NCBI RefSeq assembly: GCF_009687845.1
Contig: NZ_BLAD01000038.1
Span: 74,296 to 138,295, forward strand
Reading direction: 5' to 3'
Source: Acrocarpospora corrugata
GTDB lineage: Bacteria; Actinomycetota; Actinomycetes; Streptosporangiales; Streptosporangiaceae
DNA: 64,000 nucleotides
Shown here: one piece after another, positions 27,205 through 36,512 of the stretch
Layout of the letters: the number at the start of each line of letters is the position of its first letter
Numbering within the stretch: the first letter of the stretch is position 1
Notes under the pieces: model-generated
What the model was told of the DNA's origin: nothing
What the model saw: the letters and a program-made list of their open reading frames with translations, nothing else
The model's database searches: none
Position numbers and translations under genes: made by a program

Positions 27205-27876
27205 GTGACTGAGGCAACTCCGAACGCCCGGCAGCGTCTTTCACGCGCCCTCCTGTACCTGTGCACCGACAGCCGGCGCGACCGCGGCGACCTGGACGAG
27301 TTCCTGGACGCCGCGCTCGCCGGCGGGGTGGACATCCTCCAGCTCCGGGAGAAGGGTCTGGAGGCGCGCGAGGAGCTCGGCCTGCTCGAACGCTTCCGCG
27401 CGGCCTGCGACCGGCATGGCGCGCTGCTGGCGGTCAATGATCGGGCCGACGTCGCGTGCGCTGCCGGGCTGTCCGGGTTCGGGCCCGACGTGCTGCACCT
27501 GGGCCAGGACGACCTGCCGGTGCCGGCCGCCCGCGCCATCCTGGGTTCCGGCATGCTCATCGGCAGGTCCACGCACGCCGAGGCCGAGGCGTCGGCCGCC
27601 GCCGTCGAACCCGGCGTCGACTACTTCTGCTGCGGCCCGATCTGGCCCACCCCCACCAAACCGGGCCGCCCCGCCCCGGGCCCCGCCCTGCTCCGCCACG
27701 CCGCCACCCTGGATCGCCCGTGGTTCGGCATCGGCGGCATCGACCTCGCCAACCTCGACGAGGTCCTGTCGTACGGCGTCCGCCGGGTGGTCGTCGTCCG
27801 CGCCATCACCGAGGCCGACGACCCGAAGGCGGCGGCGTCCGAGTTCAAGCGCCGACTCGCCGGCCGGTTGAACTAG
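27205..27876 (+). CDS. thiE: thiamine-phosphate synthase
   Basis: 223 aa TIM-barrel enzyme joining hydroxymethylpyrimidine diphosphate and thiazole phosphate. Motifs: [63 protein letters not shown] and [14 protein letters not shown] start at 27205. It lies opposite to thiOSG and outside their riboswitch control. Its stop overlaps the stop of the convergent TerD-like gene by 4 bases. Confidence 0.95.
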   Translation: MTEATPNARQRLSRALLYLCTDSRRDRGDLDEFLDAALAGGVDILQLREKGLEAREELGLLERFRAACDRHGALLAVNDRADVACAAGLSGFGPDVLHLGQDDLPVPAARAILGSGMLIGRSTHAEAEASAAAVEPGVDYFCCGPIWPTPTKPGRPAPGPALLRHAATLDRPWFGIGGIDLANLDEVLSYGVRRVVVVRAITEADDPKAAASEFKRRLAGRLN

Positions 27877-28520
27877 CCGTGGAACTTCTGGCCGGGCCGG
27901 AAGCTCAGCCCCCAGCCGTAGTGGTCGCTCATCTGCTTGGCGCTCTGGAAGTACCGCACCTCGTGCCGGACGGTGAGCCCTCCCGCCTCGTCGCCGACCA
28001 TCAGCGCGACCGTGCACACCGAGGCCCGGTACGAGGGCCCCTTCAGCTCGACCACGATCGGGGCCGCGTCCTCCTGGTACACGGTCGCCACGGCATGCGC
28101 GGCGGCGAAGTTCGGCACGCCATCGGAGATGTGGGCGTATACGAGGATGCGCCTGATGTGGTGCGCCCGGGACATGTCGATGAACAGGTTCTCCCCGTCG
28201 CCGCCGCCGGACTTCTTGTCCTCGTCCAGCCTGATCAGCGGGTTCTGGCTGTGCGGGGGCACGGTGAACTTGTCGCCCAGGGCCTGCACGCAGCCGATCT
28301 TGCCGTTGGCCAGCGCCCAGAAGCAGGACAGGTCCAGATCCACCGGAGATCCGGAGTCATCCCACCGGAGATTGACCCGGATCTGCCCGGCCTGCGCGGG
28401 CACCGCGGCGGTCGGCTTGTCCTTGCTCAGCCGCACCTTTCGCGGCTGCTGCCGTGGCGGCTCGGCTGGCTCGGGCGGCTGCGTGCCGTTCCCGCTGCCT
28501 TTGCTCAGGTTGACTGCCAT
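27873..28520 (-). CDS. TerD-family protein (TerA-like variant)
   Basis: 215 aa. A proline-rich, disordered N-terminus (to about residue 45) precedes a TerD fold: [22 protein letters not shown], then [21 protein letters not shown] and [11 protein letters not shown]. The DLDL acidic cluster corresponds to the Ca-binding site of TerD-like domains. The terminal [21 protein letters not shown] tail resembles TerA-type variants. Last gene of the six-gene Ter operon. Exact biochemical role unknown; Ter proteins are linked to tellurite, phage and membrane stress. Confidence 0.85.
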   Translation of the reverse strand: MAVNLSKGSGNGTQPPEPAEPPRQQPRKVRLSKDKPTAAVPAQAGQIRVNLRWDDSGSPVDLDLSCFWALANGKIGCVQALGDKFTVPPHSQNPLIRLDEDKKSGGGDGENLFIDMSRAHHIRRILVYAHISDGVPNFAAAHAVATVYQEDAAPIVVELKGPSYRASVCTVALMVGDEAGGLTVRHEVRYFQSAKQMSDHYGWGLSFRPGQKFHG

Positions 28521-28527
28521 CGTGTCC

Positions 28528-29574
28528 TCAGCTCTTGGCCGCGGTCATGGCCGGCGTCTCGTCCGAAGGACTGGGCACGCTGCGGCGGTGGATAGTGGAG
28601 GTGATCATCGCGGTCCCGATGAAACACAGCCCGATCAGCCCGGTCACCACCTCGGGCACGGTGAACCCGAAGCTCAACACCATGATCACGGCGAGCGCCC
28701 CGATCGCCCAGTGCGCGCCGTGCTCCAGGTGGACGTACTTGCTGAGCGTGCCTCGCCGGACCAGGTAGATGGTGAGCGCGCGGACGTACATCGCACCGAT
28801 GCCCAGACCGGCCGTGATGACGAACAGGTTGTCGCTGATCGCGAACGCGCCGATCACCCCGTCGAAGGAGAAGGAGGCGTCCAGCACCTCCAGGTAGAGG
28901 AACAAGAAGAATCCGGCCCGCCCGGTGGCGTAGGCGATGCCTGGCTCGCCCCCCTCCTCCTGGAACAGCTCGCCGAGACCGTTGACCAGCAGATACGTCA
29001 CGATCCCCAACACCCCGGCGATCAGCGCGGGGCCAGGCTCCGCGAGCAGCTGGGTGGTGGTGGTGACCAGCACCACCAGGGCCACCGCCACCGAGAGCTG
29101 GTCGAGCTTGCCGATCCGGGCCAGCGGACGTTCCAGCCAGGCCAGCCAGGTGAAATCGTGCTCCTCGAAGACGAAGTCGAGGAACAGCATCAGCAGGAAC
29201 ATGCCGCCGAAGGCCGCGATCATGGGATGCGCCTCGTGCAGGCGGGCGCCGTAGCCGGCCGGGTCGTTCACCGCCAGGCTGATGGCCTCGGCCGGGCTGA
29301 GCTGGGCGGTGATGCCCACGATGAGCAGCGGGAACGCCAGCCTCATGCCGAAGACGGCGATCAGAATGCCGATGGTGAGGAACATCCGCTGCCAGAACTG
29401 GCTCATCCGCTCGATCACTTTGGCGTTCACCACGGCGTTGTCGAATGACAGCGATATCTCTAGGACCGAGAGGATCGCCACCAGGGCGAACGCCTCCCAG
29501 CCGCCGATGAGCAGTGCGCCGATCAAGCCGACTGCGGTGGTGCCGAAAGGCACTCCGAAGATGCGGAGATTCAC
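28528..29574 (-). CDS. TerC-like integral membrane protein (DUF475)
   Basis: 348 aa with about nine hydrophobic segments. The conserved acidic intramembrane motifs are present twice: VLEISLSFDNAVVNAKV near residue 40 and YLEVLDASFSFDGVIGAFAIS in the second half, both typical of TerC/DUF475 metal-ion exporters. The C-terminal tail is short and polar. ATG start at 29574. Lies between the two TerD-family genes, the usual partners of TerC. Confidence 0.92.
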   Translation of the reverse strand: MNLRIFGVPFGTTAVGLIGALLIGGWEAFALVAILSVLEISLSFDNAVVNAKVIERMSQFWQRMFLTIGILIAVFGMRLAFPLLIVGITAQLSPAEAISLAVNDPAGYGARLHEAHPMIAAFGGMFLLMLFLDFVFEEHDFTWLAWLERPLARIGKLDQLSVAVALVVLVTTTTQLLAEPGPALIAGVLGIVTYLLVNGLGELFQEEGGEPGIAYATGRAGFFLFLYLEVLDASFSFDGVIGAFAISDNLFVITAGLGIGAMYVRALTIYLVRRGTLSKYVHLEHGAHWAIGALAVIMVLSFGFTVPEVVTGLIGLCFIGTAMITSTIHRRSVPSPSDETPAMTAAKS

Positions 29575-29608
29575 GGGATCACTTTCCTATCCGGGCACTC
29601 TGGCGTGG

Positions 29609-30181
29609 TCATTCGACATCGACCCCGTGCGCCCGGAGGATTCGCTCCAGGCCTTCCCGATAGCCCTGCTCGACGGCTCGGAACTTCCATTCGGCGCGGT
29701 GCCAGTAGAGCTCGCCGAAGATCATCGCGGTCTCGCCGGCGTAGTCTTCGGCCAGGTCGAAGCGGCCCAGCAGGAGGTCGTCCGAGCCGTCGCTGACCGT
29801 GATGTACGCGTCCCTGACCTGCCCGAAGTTCTGCCTGCGCTCGATGGCGAGGTGGATCGAGACCGTGAATATGATCTTCACGCACTGGGCGGGCACCCGG
29901 CCGAGGTCGATCCAGATGCGCTCGCCCTTGGCCTGCCCGTCCCGGTCGTCCCCCTCGTGCCGGACCGCGCCCTCGGGGCTGCGCAGGTTGTTGTAGTAGA
30001 TGAAATGCTCGTCGGACAGGGCCCGGTCGCCCGGCCCGACCATGAGAGCCGACGCGTCGAGGTCGAAATCGGCCCCTACGGTGGCGCGCGGGGTCCAGCC
30101 GAGCTCGATGACCACCTGACTGAGATCAGCGCCGGTTTGGGTCAGCGAGAAGTTCTCGCCCTTGCTGAGTTTCACGCTCAT
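29609..30181 (-). CDS. terD: TerD-family protein
   Basis: 190 aa. Canonical TerD: MSVKLSKGENFSLTQ, VVIELGWTPRATVGADFDLDASALM, DEHFIYYNNLRSPEGAV, DDRDGQAKGERIWIDL, then ETAMIFGELYWHRAEWKFRAV. The Ca-binding DFDLDAS and GDDRDG clusters are intact. Start set at ATG 30181, since residues encoded further upstream are not part of the family. Expected to act on the inner face of the membrane with the TerC-like protein. Confidence 0.95.
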   Translation of the reverse strand: MSVKLSKGENFSLTQTGADLSQVVIELGWTPRATVGADFDLDASALMVGPGDRALSDEHFIYYNNLRSPEGAVRHEGDDRDGQAKGERIWIDLGRVPAQCVKIIFTVSIHLAIERRQNFGQVRDAYITVSDGSDDLLLGRFDLAEDYAGETAMIFGELYWHRAEWKFRAVEQGYREGLERILRAHGVDVE

Positions 30182-30255
30182 CGGATCTGTGCCCTCTGAC
30201 TTTCTCCCCGTTGTGTTCGACCGCGTGCACCGGAGCGCCGTCCGCATCGCACGCG

Positions 30256-31533
30256 TCAGGATTCCGCCATGTTCAGCTCGTGCCGGAGGCGCCGATGCCG
30301 GCGCAGGATGCCGGGACCGAAGAGCACCACCCGATCGATCCGGTCCGGATCGTCGTCCTTGGCATCCACAGTCATGGCCAGCGAGTTGACGTAGATCTCC
30401 TCGGCCTTGTCGAAGTGCTGCTCGATCTGGGCCGGCCCCCGCTCCTCGGCGGCCGTCAGCTCGGCCAGGAAGGCGGCGATCTCCTTGGACTTGCGGGCGG
30501 CCTCGGCCTTGCGCCGCTGGGCCTGATCGAGCACGCCCCTGGCCCGCAGCCGGTTGGCCCGCTGCTCTTTAAGCAGACGGTCGTTCGGGTTTCCCATCCG
30601 CCGACCCAGCTCGGTCGCGATCAGCGCCGTGAAGATCATCAGAGCCAGGAAGACGATCAGCAGCGGGAGGTAGCCCAGCTGGCCGAGGAGCGTAGTGTCG
30701 GACGGGATCTCGTTTCCGGCCGCGTCGAAGTTCTTCGCCAGCGGCTTGCCGTCCGCGCCGTAGAGGACCGGCGGGTTCTCGTACAGGGACTTCAGCCGCA
30801 TGTACGCGATGCTGCAGATGGAGACGAACCAGAGCACCGGAATGACGAACAGTAGGATCGGCCATTTGGCCAGGCCACGCCGGTCCGCCCGGTCACCCCG
30901 GTCCCGGTACTCCTGCCACTCCCGGAAACTGCGCCCATAGAAGTGCGGGCCGAGCACGAAGACCAGGATGGCCCCGATCGCCAGGGCGTAGGTGAGCACC
31001 GGGCTCTCGCCGAACACCAGGAACGTCGCGTAGTAGATGGGCACGTCGACGGTGAGCAGCAGGGCCAGAATGATGATCGGGCCGGCCCAGTGCCGCAACG
31101 CCGCCTTCCAGCCGCCGCCGGACAGGGCCAGGGTGCTGGGCAGCCGGTCACCCGCCCGCGTGGAGGGCCCCGACTCCATCATTGTCACGGTCTTGTTGAT
31201 GTGGTCATAGGTCGTCTGCGAGGTGGAGAAGTCCTTCTCCATCGTCGTGGCGTATTCGTCCAGCTCGGCCTGGGCGCCTTCGGTCTCCCGGCGCAGGCGC
31301 TGGAGCTGGGTCTGGAACTTGGCGATCTCCGCGTCCCGGTCCCCGTCGAGCTGGTTCAGGTGCAGGGATTCGAACTCCTGCATCAGGGCGATGGGCTCGA
31401 GCGACTGCCCGTGCTGGACGCCGTCGGCCCGGGCCTTCGCTTCGATGGCGGCCCAGTCCGGGTACGGAATCTCCGGAGCGTTCCACCCGGGCGGCTGGGC
31501 GGGCAGGTAGTCGTTGCTGTGCTGGGTGCTCAC
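30256..31533 (-). CDS. coiled-coil membrane protein of the Ter operon
   Basis: 425 aa, unrecognised family. N-terminal 100 residues are soluble, with a charged coiled coil (LNQLDGDRDAEIAKFQTQL, RRETEGAQAELDEYATTM). Four hydrophobic segments follow: near 145-165 (PIIILALLLTVDVPIYYATFL), 180-195, 230-250 (LFVIPVLWFVSICSIAY) and 300-322. The C-terminus is a basic, Arg/Ala/Lys-rich helical region ending HRRLRHELNMAES. Sits between the lipoprotein and TerD genes, with short gaps, so it probably anchors a Ter complex to the membrane. Function inferred only from context. Confidence 0.82.
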   Translation of the reverse strand: MSTQHSNDYLPAQPPGWNAPEIPYPDWAAIEAKARADGVQHGQSLEPIALMQEFESLHLNQLDGDRDAEIAKFQTQLQRLRRETEGAQAELDEYATTMEKDFSTSQTTYDHINKTVTMMESGPSTRAGDRLPSTLALSGGGWKAALRHWAGPIIILALLLTVDVPIYYATFLVFGESPVLTYALAIGAILVFVLGPHFYGRSFREWQEYRDRGDRADRRGLAKWPILLFVIPVLWFVSICSIAYMRLKSLYENPPVLYGADGKPLAKNFDAAGNEIPSDTTLLGQLGYLPLLIVFLALMIFTALIATELGRRMGNPNDRLLKEQRANRLRARGVLDQAQRRKAEAARKSKEIAAFLAELTAAEERGPAQIEQHFDKAEEIYVNSLAMTVDAKDDDPDRIDRVVLFGPGILRRHRRLRHELNMAES

Positions 31534-31558
31534 GATTGATCTCCAAAGAGCGAGGGGT

Positions 31559-32299
31559 TCACAGGAACCGCACTTGGTCTGCGGGAACCCCCGAGGCGAT
31601 GAGAAGTTCGGTCCAGAGCTGTTGGAGCTGGGCGACCCGCGCCGGGTTCTTCTCGGAGGTGAGGTTGAACCCGTGCACTTCGACCACGGTGTCGCTGAAG
31701 TTGGGCAGGTGCTTGCCGATACGCAGCTTGTCGATCGTGGACTTTCTGAAGGACTCCTCGGAGTAGTCCCCCTTGGACAGGTCGAGCGGATCGACGTTGT
31801 TCATCAGGTCGCTGAAGATCATGACCTGGTACGGGCCGGGCAGTCCGGAGAGGTTCCGCACCCGGTCGCCGATCAGTTGCAGCGCGCCCAGGACGTCCGA
31901 CCCCTTGGCCTGGGGTTCCTCGCACTTGAGCAGGTTTCCCGCGGCGGTGATCGCCTCCCTGATGTGGGCCTCTCTGGCGCGCTTCTCAAGGAGGGGATTG
32001 CCGTTGGGGTTCTCCCGTTCGGAGGCCGGGAAGGTGACCGGGTTCACGGCCTGGCACGGGCTGCCCACCGACCGGCCGGTGGCCGCGGCGAAGGCGAGCC
32101 CGTCGCAGCGTTCGACGAATTTCGTGACGTTGCCCTCCAGCAGCTTTGTGGCGGCCGGCACCTTGCGGAAGCCGGTCACGTCGACGACCAGGCCACAGGC
32201 CGGCTTGAACTCGTCCGGGTCGCAGGCCGTCATCGTGAGCAGCAGGGCGGCCGCCGTCGCGGCGGCCAGAACGCGTGGTCTCATGTTGCGCTGCCCCAT
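31559..32299 (-). CDS. lipoprotein with VWA-like fold, Ter operon
   Basis: 246 aa. Signal peptide MRPRVLAAATAAALLLTMTAC with the lipobox cysteine, so it is exported and lipidated. The mature part starts with a hydrophobic strand and an aspartate loop (CGLVVDVTGF), later VMIFSDLMNNVD and VVEVHGF. This order of beta strand, acidic loop and second acidic strand resembles a von Willebrand A domain, though the MIDAS is DVTGF rather than DxSxS. VWA proteins (TerY type) are known Ter partners. ATG at 32299; a second ATG at 32284 is equally possible. Confidence 0.72.
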   Translation of the reverse strand: MGQRNMRPRVLAAATAAALLLTMTACDPDEFKPACGLVVDVTGFRKVPAATKLLEGNVTKFVERCDGLAFAAATGRSVGSPCQAVNPVTFPASERENPNGNPLLEKRAREAHIREAITAAGNLLKCEEPQAKGSDVLGALQLIGDRVRNLSGLPGPYQVMIFSDLMNNVDPLDLSKGDYSEESFRKSTIDKLRIGKHLPNFSDTVVEVHGFNLTSEKNPARVAQLQQLWTELLIASGVPADQVRFL

Positions 32300-32305
32300 G
32301 TCGTG

Positions 32306-33112
32306 TTATTCGAGTTCAAAGGTGCCGTCGTCGCCTGATTCGAGGCTGAGCGGCTGCGGGTCGCGCTGCCAGAAGTTGAGCCAGGCGTGCGCGAGTTCGT
32401 CGCCGTGCTGGAGGATGCCGGGCGGGAACGTCCGCTCCCGATGCTCGTCGGGGTCGAAGTACCACTCCTCCCGCAGTGCGAGCTCGGGTGGTGTCCAGAC
32501 GCCGACCAGCAGCGGGGCCCGCTCGTGCCGGGAGTAGAGGCCTTCCTTGTAACAGGCGAGCAGTCTCCGCGCCTGGGAGAGCGCCCCGCCGACGGCCCCG
32601 CCGTGTTTCTGCCAGCAGGTGTTCCAGCTGCCCTGCAGGTTGGAGATGACCGCGATCTCGGTGTCGATGCCGTTCCGCAGGGTGTGGCGTTCTTTCTCCA
32701 TCCGGCGCCGCCGCTGCCCCATCTTGACCTGCTGGGCTTCGTACGGGGTCAGTGGCCGCATGTACTCGCGTGAGGTGGGCGCCTGCGGCTCCGGGCCCAG
32801 CGCGATGAGATCGTTCTCCAGGACGCCATAGCTGCGCATCGCGGTCGCCACGAACCGGATGGCGTTCTCGTAGCCCTTCTGGATCCCGTCGAGCTCCCCG
32901 GTGCGGTTGGTTAGCAGCTCGTGCTGCTTGGCCTCGAACGAGGCGCAGATCTGTTCCAGGAAGGCCGGCACGAAGTCGGACTTGTCCACGAAGAGATGCT
33001 GCAGGTGCGGGGCGGTCGCGTTGGACACCCCCATGCCGTGCGCCTGGGCGCAGGTCAGCGTATCGAGTGTCCAGTCAGGTGGGACTGGATCGGGTTTCTT
33101 CCGCTTCCACAT
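32306..33112 (-). CDS. uncharacterised protein, first gene of the Ter operon
   Basis: 268 aa, soluble, unrecognised. Begins with a basic patch (MWKRKKPDPVPP); the centre is helical and charged (FLEQICASFEAKQHELL, QVKMGQRRRRMEKERHTLRNGID). The C-terminal part is Trp-rich (GSWNTCWQKHGG, VGVWTPPELALREEWYFDPDEH, AHAWLNFWQRD). ATG 33112 chosen; a GTG at 33136 would add eight residues. Its stop is 6 bp from the lipoprotein start. It opens the six-gene operon, with the promoter presumably in 33113-33206. Confidence 0.75.
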   Translation of the reverse strand: MWKRKKPDPVPPDWTLDTLTCAQAHGMGVSNATAPHLQHLFVDKSDFVPAFLEQICASFEAKQHELLTNRTGELDGIQKGYENAIRFVATAMRSYGVLENDLIALGPEPQAPTSREYMRPLTPYEAQQVKMGQRRRRMEKERHTLRNGIDTEIAVISNLQGSWNTCWQKHGGAVGGALSQARRLLACYKEGLYSRHERAPLLVGVWTPPELALREEWYFDPDEHRERTFPPGILQHGDELAHAWLNFWQRDPQPLSLESGDDGTFELE

Positions 33113-33206
33113 TGGCCCCGCGGTCCTCTCCCTCACGCATCGGTGTGCGGTTCAGCATGAGGGTGCAGGGACGGGTGAATCCCATCAGAATGTGGAATGC
33201 GGGATG

Positions 33207-34274
33207 TTATGTCCGGCGAGTGGTGGCCGCGACGGCCAGGGCGGCCAGCGATTCGCGGGCGGCGGAGGTGATCCCCGCCGTCTGGAGACAGGCCAGCGCG
33301 TCGTCCAGATACCGCCGGATCATGTCCTCGCAGTACGCGAGCGCCCCGGTCTCCTCGATGATCCCGCGCAGCCGGGCCACCCCCTCCGCGTCCAGCTTCG
33401 GATCGCCCAGCAGGTTCCGCACGTCGTGCGCCTGCTCCTTGGAGGCGGCCGCCAGGGTGCGGGCGATCAGCATGGTGCGTTTGCCCTCGCGCAGGTCGTC
33501 CCCGGCCGGTTTGCCGGTCTCGACCGGGTCGCCGAACACGCCCAGGACGTCGTCGCGGAGCTGGAAGGCGATGCCCACCTTCTGGCCGTACTCGGCGCAG
33601 AACCGGTCGATCCACGGTTCGCGCGATCGGGCGGCCAGCACCATGCCGAGACGGAGGGGTTGTTCGACCGAATATTTACCGCTTTTGTACAGAGCCACCC
33701 GGAGCGCGCTGTCGAAGGTGTTCTCGCCGTGCGCCTGCTCCAGCAGGTCCAGGTACTGCCCGCTCATCAGTTCGGTGAGCATGTGGTCGAACACCGGCTG
33801 GGCGGCGGCCATCGAGTCGGCGGGCACGCCGCTGGTCCGCCACATCTCGCCGGACCAGATCAGCAGCAGGTTGCCCAGCAGGATGGCCGCGCCCTCGCCG
33901 AACTGGAGGGCCGAGCCGCTCCACTCCGAGTCCAGGTGCAGCTTCTCGAACCGGCGGTGCGCGGACGGCATGCCCCGGCGCAGGTCGCTGGAGTCCATCA
34001 CGTCGTCGTGCACGAGCGCGCTGGCCTGGAGCAGTTCCAGGGAGGCCGCCGCCGTGTAGACCGAGGGATCGGCGCTGCCGCCCGCGGCCCGCCAGCCCCA
34101 GTAGCAGAAGGCGGGACGCAGCCGCTTGCCGCCCGACAGGAAGTCCTCGGCCGCCGACAGCACCGCGATCAGGTCGGGATCGTCGAACGCGGGGCGCTGG
34201 CGGTCCAGGAACCGCAGCAGGGCACGGTCCACTTCCGGGCGGATGAGCTCCAGCGGCCCCGGGACATATGTCAT
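33207..34274 (-). CDS. polyprenyl diphosphate synthase (GGPP synthase-like)
   Basis: 355 aa trans-prenyltransferase. First aspartate-rich motif [16 protein letters not shown] with DDxxD; second region [31 protein letters not shown], the usual actinobacterial form. [16 protein letters not shown] carries the IPP-binding GKRLRP. Makes C15-C25 isoprenoid diphosphates. Divergent from metF across about 100 bp, the same pairing seen for the ids-type gene and metF in mycobacteria. Confidence 0.93.
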   Translation of the reverse strand: MTYVPGPLELIRPEVDRALLRFLDRQRPAFDDPDLIAVLSAAEDFLSGGKRLRPAFCYWGWRAAGGSADPSVYTAAASLELLQASALVHDDVMDSSDLRRGMPSAHRRFEKLHLDSEWSGSALQFGEGAAILLGNLLLIWSGEMWRTSGVPADSMAAAQPVFDHMLTELMSGQYLDLLEQAHGENTFDSALRVALYKSGKYSVEQPLRLGMVLAARSREPWIDRFCAEYGQKVGIAFQLRDDVLGVFGDPVETGKPAGDDLREGKRTMLIARTLAAASKEQAHDVRNLLGDPKLDAEGVARLRGIIEETGALAYCEDMIRRYLDDALACLQTAGITSAARESLAALAVAATTRRT

Positions 34275-34377
34275 AAATGAGAGGGTATCTTCCGTTGATC
34301 CTTATCTCCTTCCCGCGGGGTGGATGAGGATCCGGTGGATCTCTTCCTGCGCGGTAGTGGCCTGTAACCTGTGGGGT

Positions 34378-35295
34378 ATGTCTCTGGGACTCCCGTCGCG
34401 CTTTCCTGACCGTGTTCCGACGGTCAAGGACCTGCTGGCCGCAGGTGAAAGGTCCTTCTCGTTTGAGTTCATGCCACCGAAGACCGACGAGGGGGAGCGG
34501 CAACTGTGGCGGGCCATCCGGGAACTTGAGGCCCTGCGGCCGACCTTCGTCTCGGTGACGTACGGCGCGGGCGGCGGAACCCGGGACCGCACGGTCGACA
34601 TCGTCGAGCGCATCGCGCACGGGACGACGCTCACGCCGGTGGCGCACTTCACCGCCGTCAACCACTCCGTGCGGGAGCTGCGGCATCTGGTCGGGCGGTT
34701 CGCGGACGCCGGCGTGCGGAACATCCTGGCCGTCCGGGGCGACCCGCCGGGGGATCCGATGGGGACCTGGGTGCGGCATCCGGAAGGGGTGCTGTACGCG
34801 GAGGAGCTGGTCCGGCTGATCCGGCAGTCGGGGGAGTTCTGCGTGGGGGTGGCGGCTTTTCCGTACAAGCACCCCCGGTCGGCGACCATCGAATCGGACA
34901 CCGAGCAGTTCGTCAGGAAATGTCGTGCGGGGGCTGATTACGCCATCACGCAGATGTTCTTCAAAGCCGACGACTACCTGCGGCTGCGCGACCGGGTGGC
35001 CGCGAAGGGCTGCGACACCCCGATCATCCCCGGCATCATGCCGGTCACCCAGATCAGCACGATCGCCCGTTCCGAGCAGCTGTCGGGCGCGCCCTTCCCG
35101 CCCGAGGTCGCCGCGCGTTTCGAGGCCGTCGCCCACGATCCGGAGTCGGTCCGCCGCCTCGGCATCGAGCACGCCGCCGAACTCTGCCAGACCCTGCTGG
35201 ACGAGGGCGCGCCGGGCATTCACTTCATCACGTTCAACCGGTCGAGCGCGACCCGCGAGGTCTTCCAGGCCCTGACTCCTGCGGTCGTCGTTTAG
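34378..35295 (+). CDS. metF: 5,10-methylenetetrahydrofolate reductase
   Basis: 305 aa flavoprotein reducing methylene-THF to methyl-THF for methionine synthesis. Blocks [70 protein letters not shown] and [14 protein letters not shown] are diagnostic. ATG 34378 chosen; the frame is open to 34126 but that overlaps the divergent prenyltransferase. Its stop overlaps the convergent acetyltransferase stop by 3 bases. Confidence 0.95.
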   Translation: MSLGLPSRFPDRVPTVKDLLAAGERSFSFEFMPPKTDEGERQLWRAIRELEALRPTFVSVTYGAGGGTRDRTVDIVERIAHGTTLTPVAHFTAVNHSVRELRHLVGRFADAGVRNILAVRGDPPGDPMGTWVRHPEGVLYAEELVRLIRQSGEFCVGVAAFPYKHPRSATIESDTEQFVRKCRAGADYAITQMFFKADDYLRLRDRVAAKGCDTPIIPGIMPVTQISTIARSEQLSGAPFPPEVAARFEAVAHDPESVRRLGIEHAAELCQTLLDEGAPGIHFITFNRSSATREVFQALTPAVVV

Positions 35296-35840
35296 GCGAG
35301 CGGGAGCCGGGTTCCGGCGATCGCGTACGTCTCGTACCCGCCGGGGAAGACGAACTCGGTCATCAGATCCAGGAAACCGATGCTCCGGTAGAGGTGCCGG
35401 GCCGCCGTGGGCGCGTCATGCGTGGACAGCACGGCGGTCCGCTCGGTCCGGTCCGCGCAGATCGCCTTGATCATCCCGCGCCCGATGCCCTTGCCCTGGA
35501 AGTCCGGCCGGACGTGGATCTCGGCCAGCTCCAGCGCGTCCCCGAACCAGTCGTCCGCGATCACCGGGCCGGCCCGCTCATACAGCGCCCGCCGGACCAC
35601 GTCGTGCCACCACTGCCCCTGCGCGCCGCGAAACCCGTAGGCGAAGGCCACGATCTCGGGCGCCCCCGCGAACACGCACACGAATTCCGGATATGTGGCG
35701 TGATTCCGCATGATGGCCATACGCCCGGAAAGCTGATCGGGCGGCGGTCGCATCGCCGCGGTGTAAATATCGAGCACGGTCTCCAGGGAGCCGACAAACG
35801 CGTCCGCTCCACCCCGCCGCAATTCGATCACGCGACGCAC
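35292..35840 (-). CDS. GNAT-family N-acetyltransferase
   Basis: 182 aa. The acetyl-CoA-binding motif A is clear: [24 protein letters not shown] (QGKGIG), followed by [10 protein letters not shown] (motif B). Substrate unknown. GTG start at 35840; a second GTG three codons in is possible. Convergent with metF, overlapping stops. Confidence 0.88.
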   Translation of the reverse strand: MRRVIELRRGGADAFVGSLETVLDIYTAAMRPPPDQLSGRMAIMRNHATYPEFVCVFAGAPEIVAFAYGFRGAQGQWWHDVVRRALYERAGPVIADDWFGDALELAEIHVRPDFQGKGIGRGMIKAICADRTERTAVLSTHDAPTAARHLYRSIGFLDLMTEFVFPGGYETYAIAGTRLPLA

Positions 35841-35906
35841 ACTAGCAAAGTCCCTCAGCCAAGGCCCGGCCAGATGTGGCTAAAGGGACGTTTCCGATAC
35901 ATGTGA

Positions 35907-36383
35907 CTACTCGACCTCGGTGGGGGTGCCGCCGGTGAGTTCGAGTAGCTCGTCGTAGGTGCTCGGGAAGACCGTGTGCGGGTGGCCGGCCGCCGCCCAG
36001 ACCACCGGGTGCTTGGCCAGCCAGGTGTCGACCAGGGTGCGGACCGGGGCCGGATGGCCCACGGGGCCGACGCCGCCGATCGTCTGGCCCGTGTGGGCGC
36101 GGACGAACTCCGGGGTGGCGCGGCGGACCCGGGAGGCGCCGATGAGCGCGGCGATCAGGTCGGTGTTGACGCGGTGCGCGCCGCTGGTGAGGACCAGGAG
36201 CGGCGCGCCGTCGGCGTCGAAGATCAGGCTGTTGGCGATCGCGCCGACCTCGCAGCCCAGCTGCGCCGCCGCGGCGGCCGCGGTGGGCACCGATTCGTCG
36301 AAGACCACGATTTCCCCGGTTGCGCCCAGTTCGCGGAGGATCGAGGCGACATGGGCGACGTTGGGATGCAACTTTTCCGGCAC
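35907..36383 (-). CDS. YbaK/EbsC-family aminoacyl-tRNA deacylase
   Basis: 158 aa. YbaK/ProX fold: PTAAAAAAQLGCEVGAIANSLIF with the central hydrophobic-Gly run, LLVLTSGAHRVNT, IGGVGPVGHPAPVRTLVD and VWAAAGHPHTVFPSTYDEL. Such free-standing editing domains clear mischarged tRNA. ATG 36383. Monocistronic as far as visible. Confidence 0.92.
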   Translation of the reverse strand: MPEKLHPNVAHVASILRELGATGEIVVFDESVPTAAAAAAQLGCEVGAIANSLIFDADGAPLLVLTSGAHRVNTDLIAALIGASRVRRATPEFVRAHTGQTIGGVGPVGHPAPVRTLVDTWLAKHPVVWAAAGHPHTVFPSTYDELLELTGGTPTEVE

Positions 36384-36512
36384 CCGCCAACTCTAACCAA
36401 GACAGGAGGGTGCGAGATTCGGTAACGACCTCATTGCCCCCGCAAGGGACTGAGCACACCGTGCGCTAAGTTCCTTTGTCGAAAGATGGTGTACATGAGG
36501 GGGTTGATGTAG

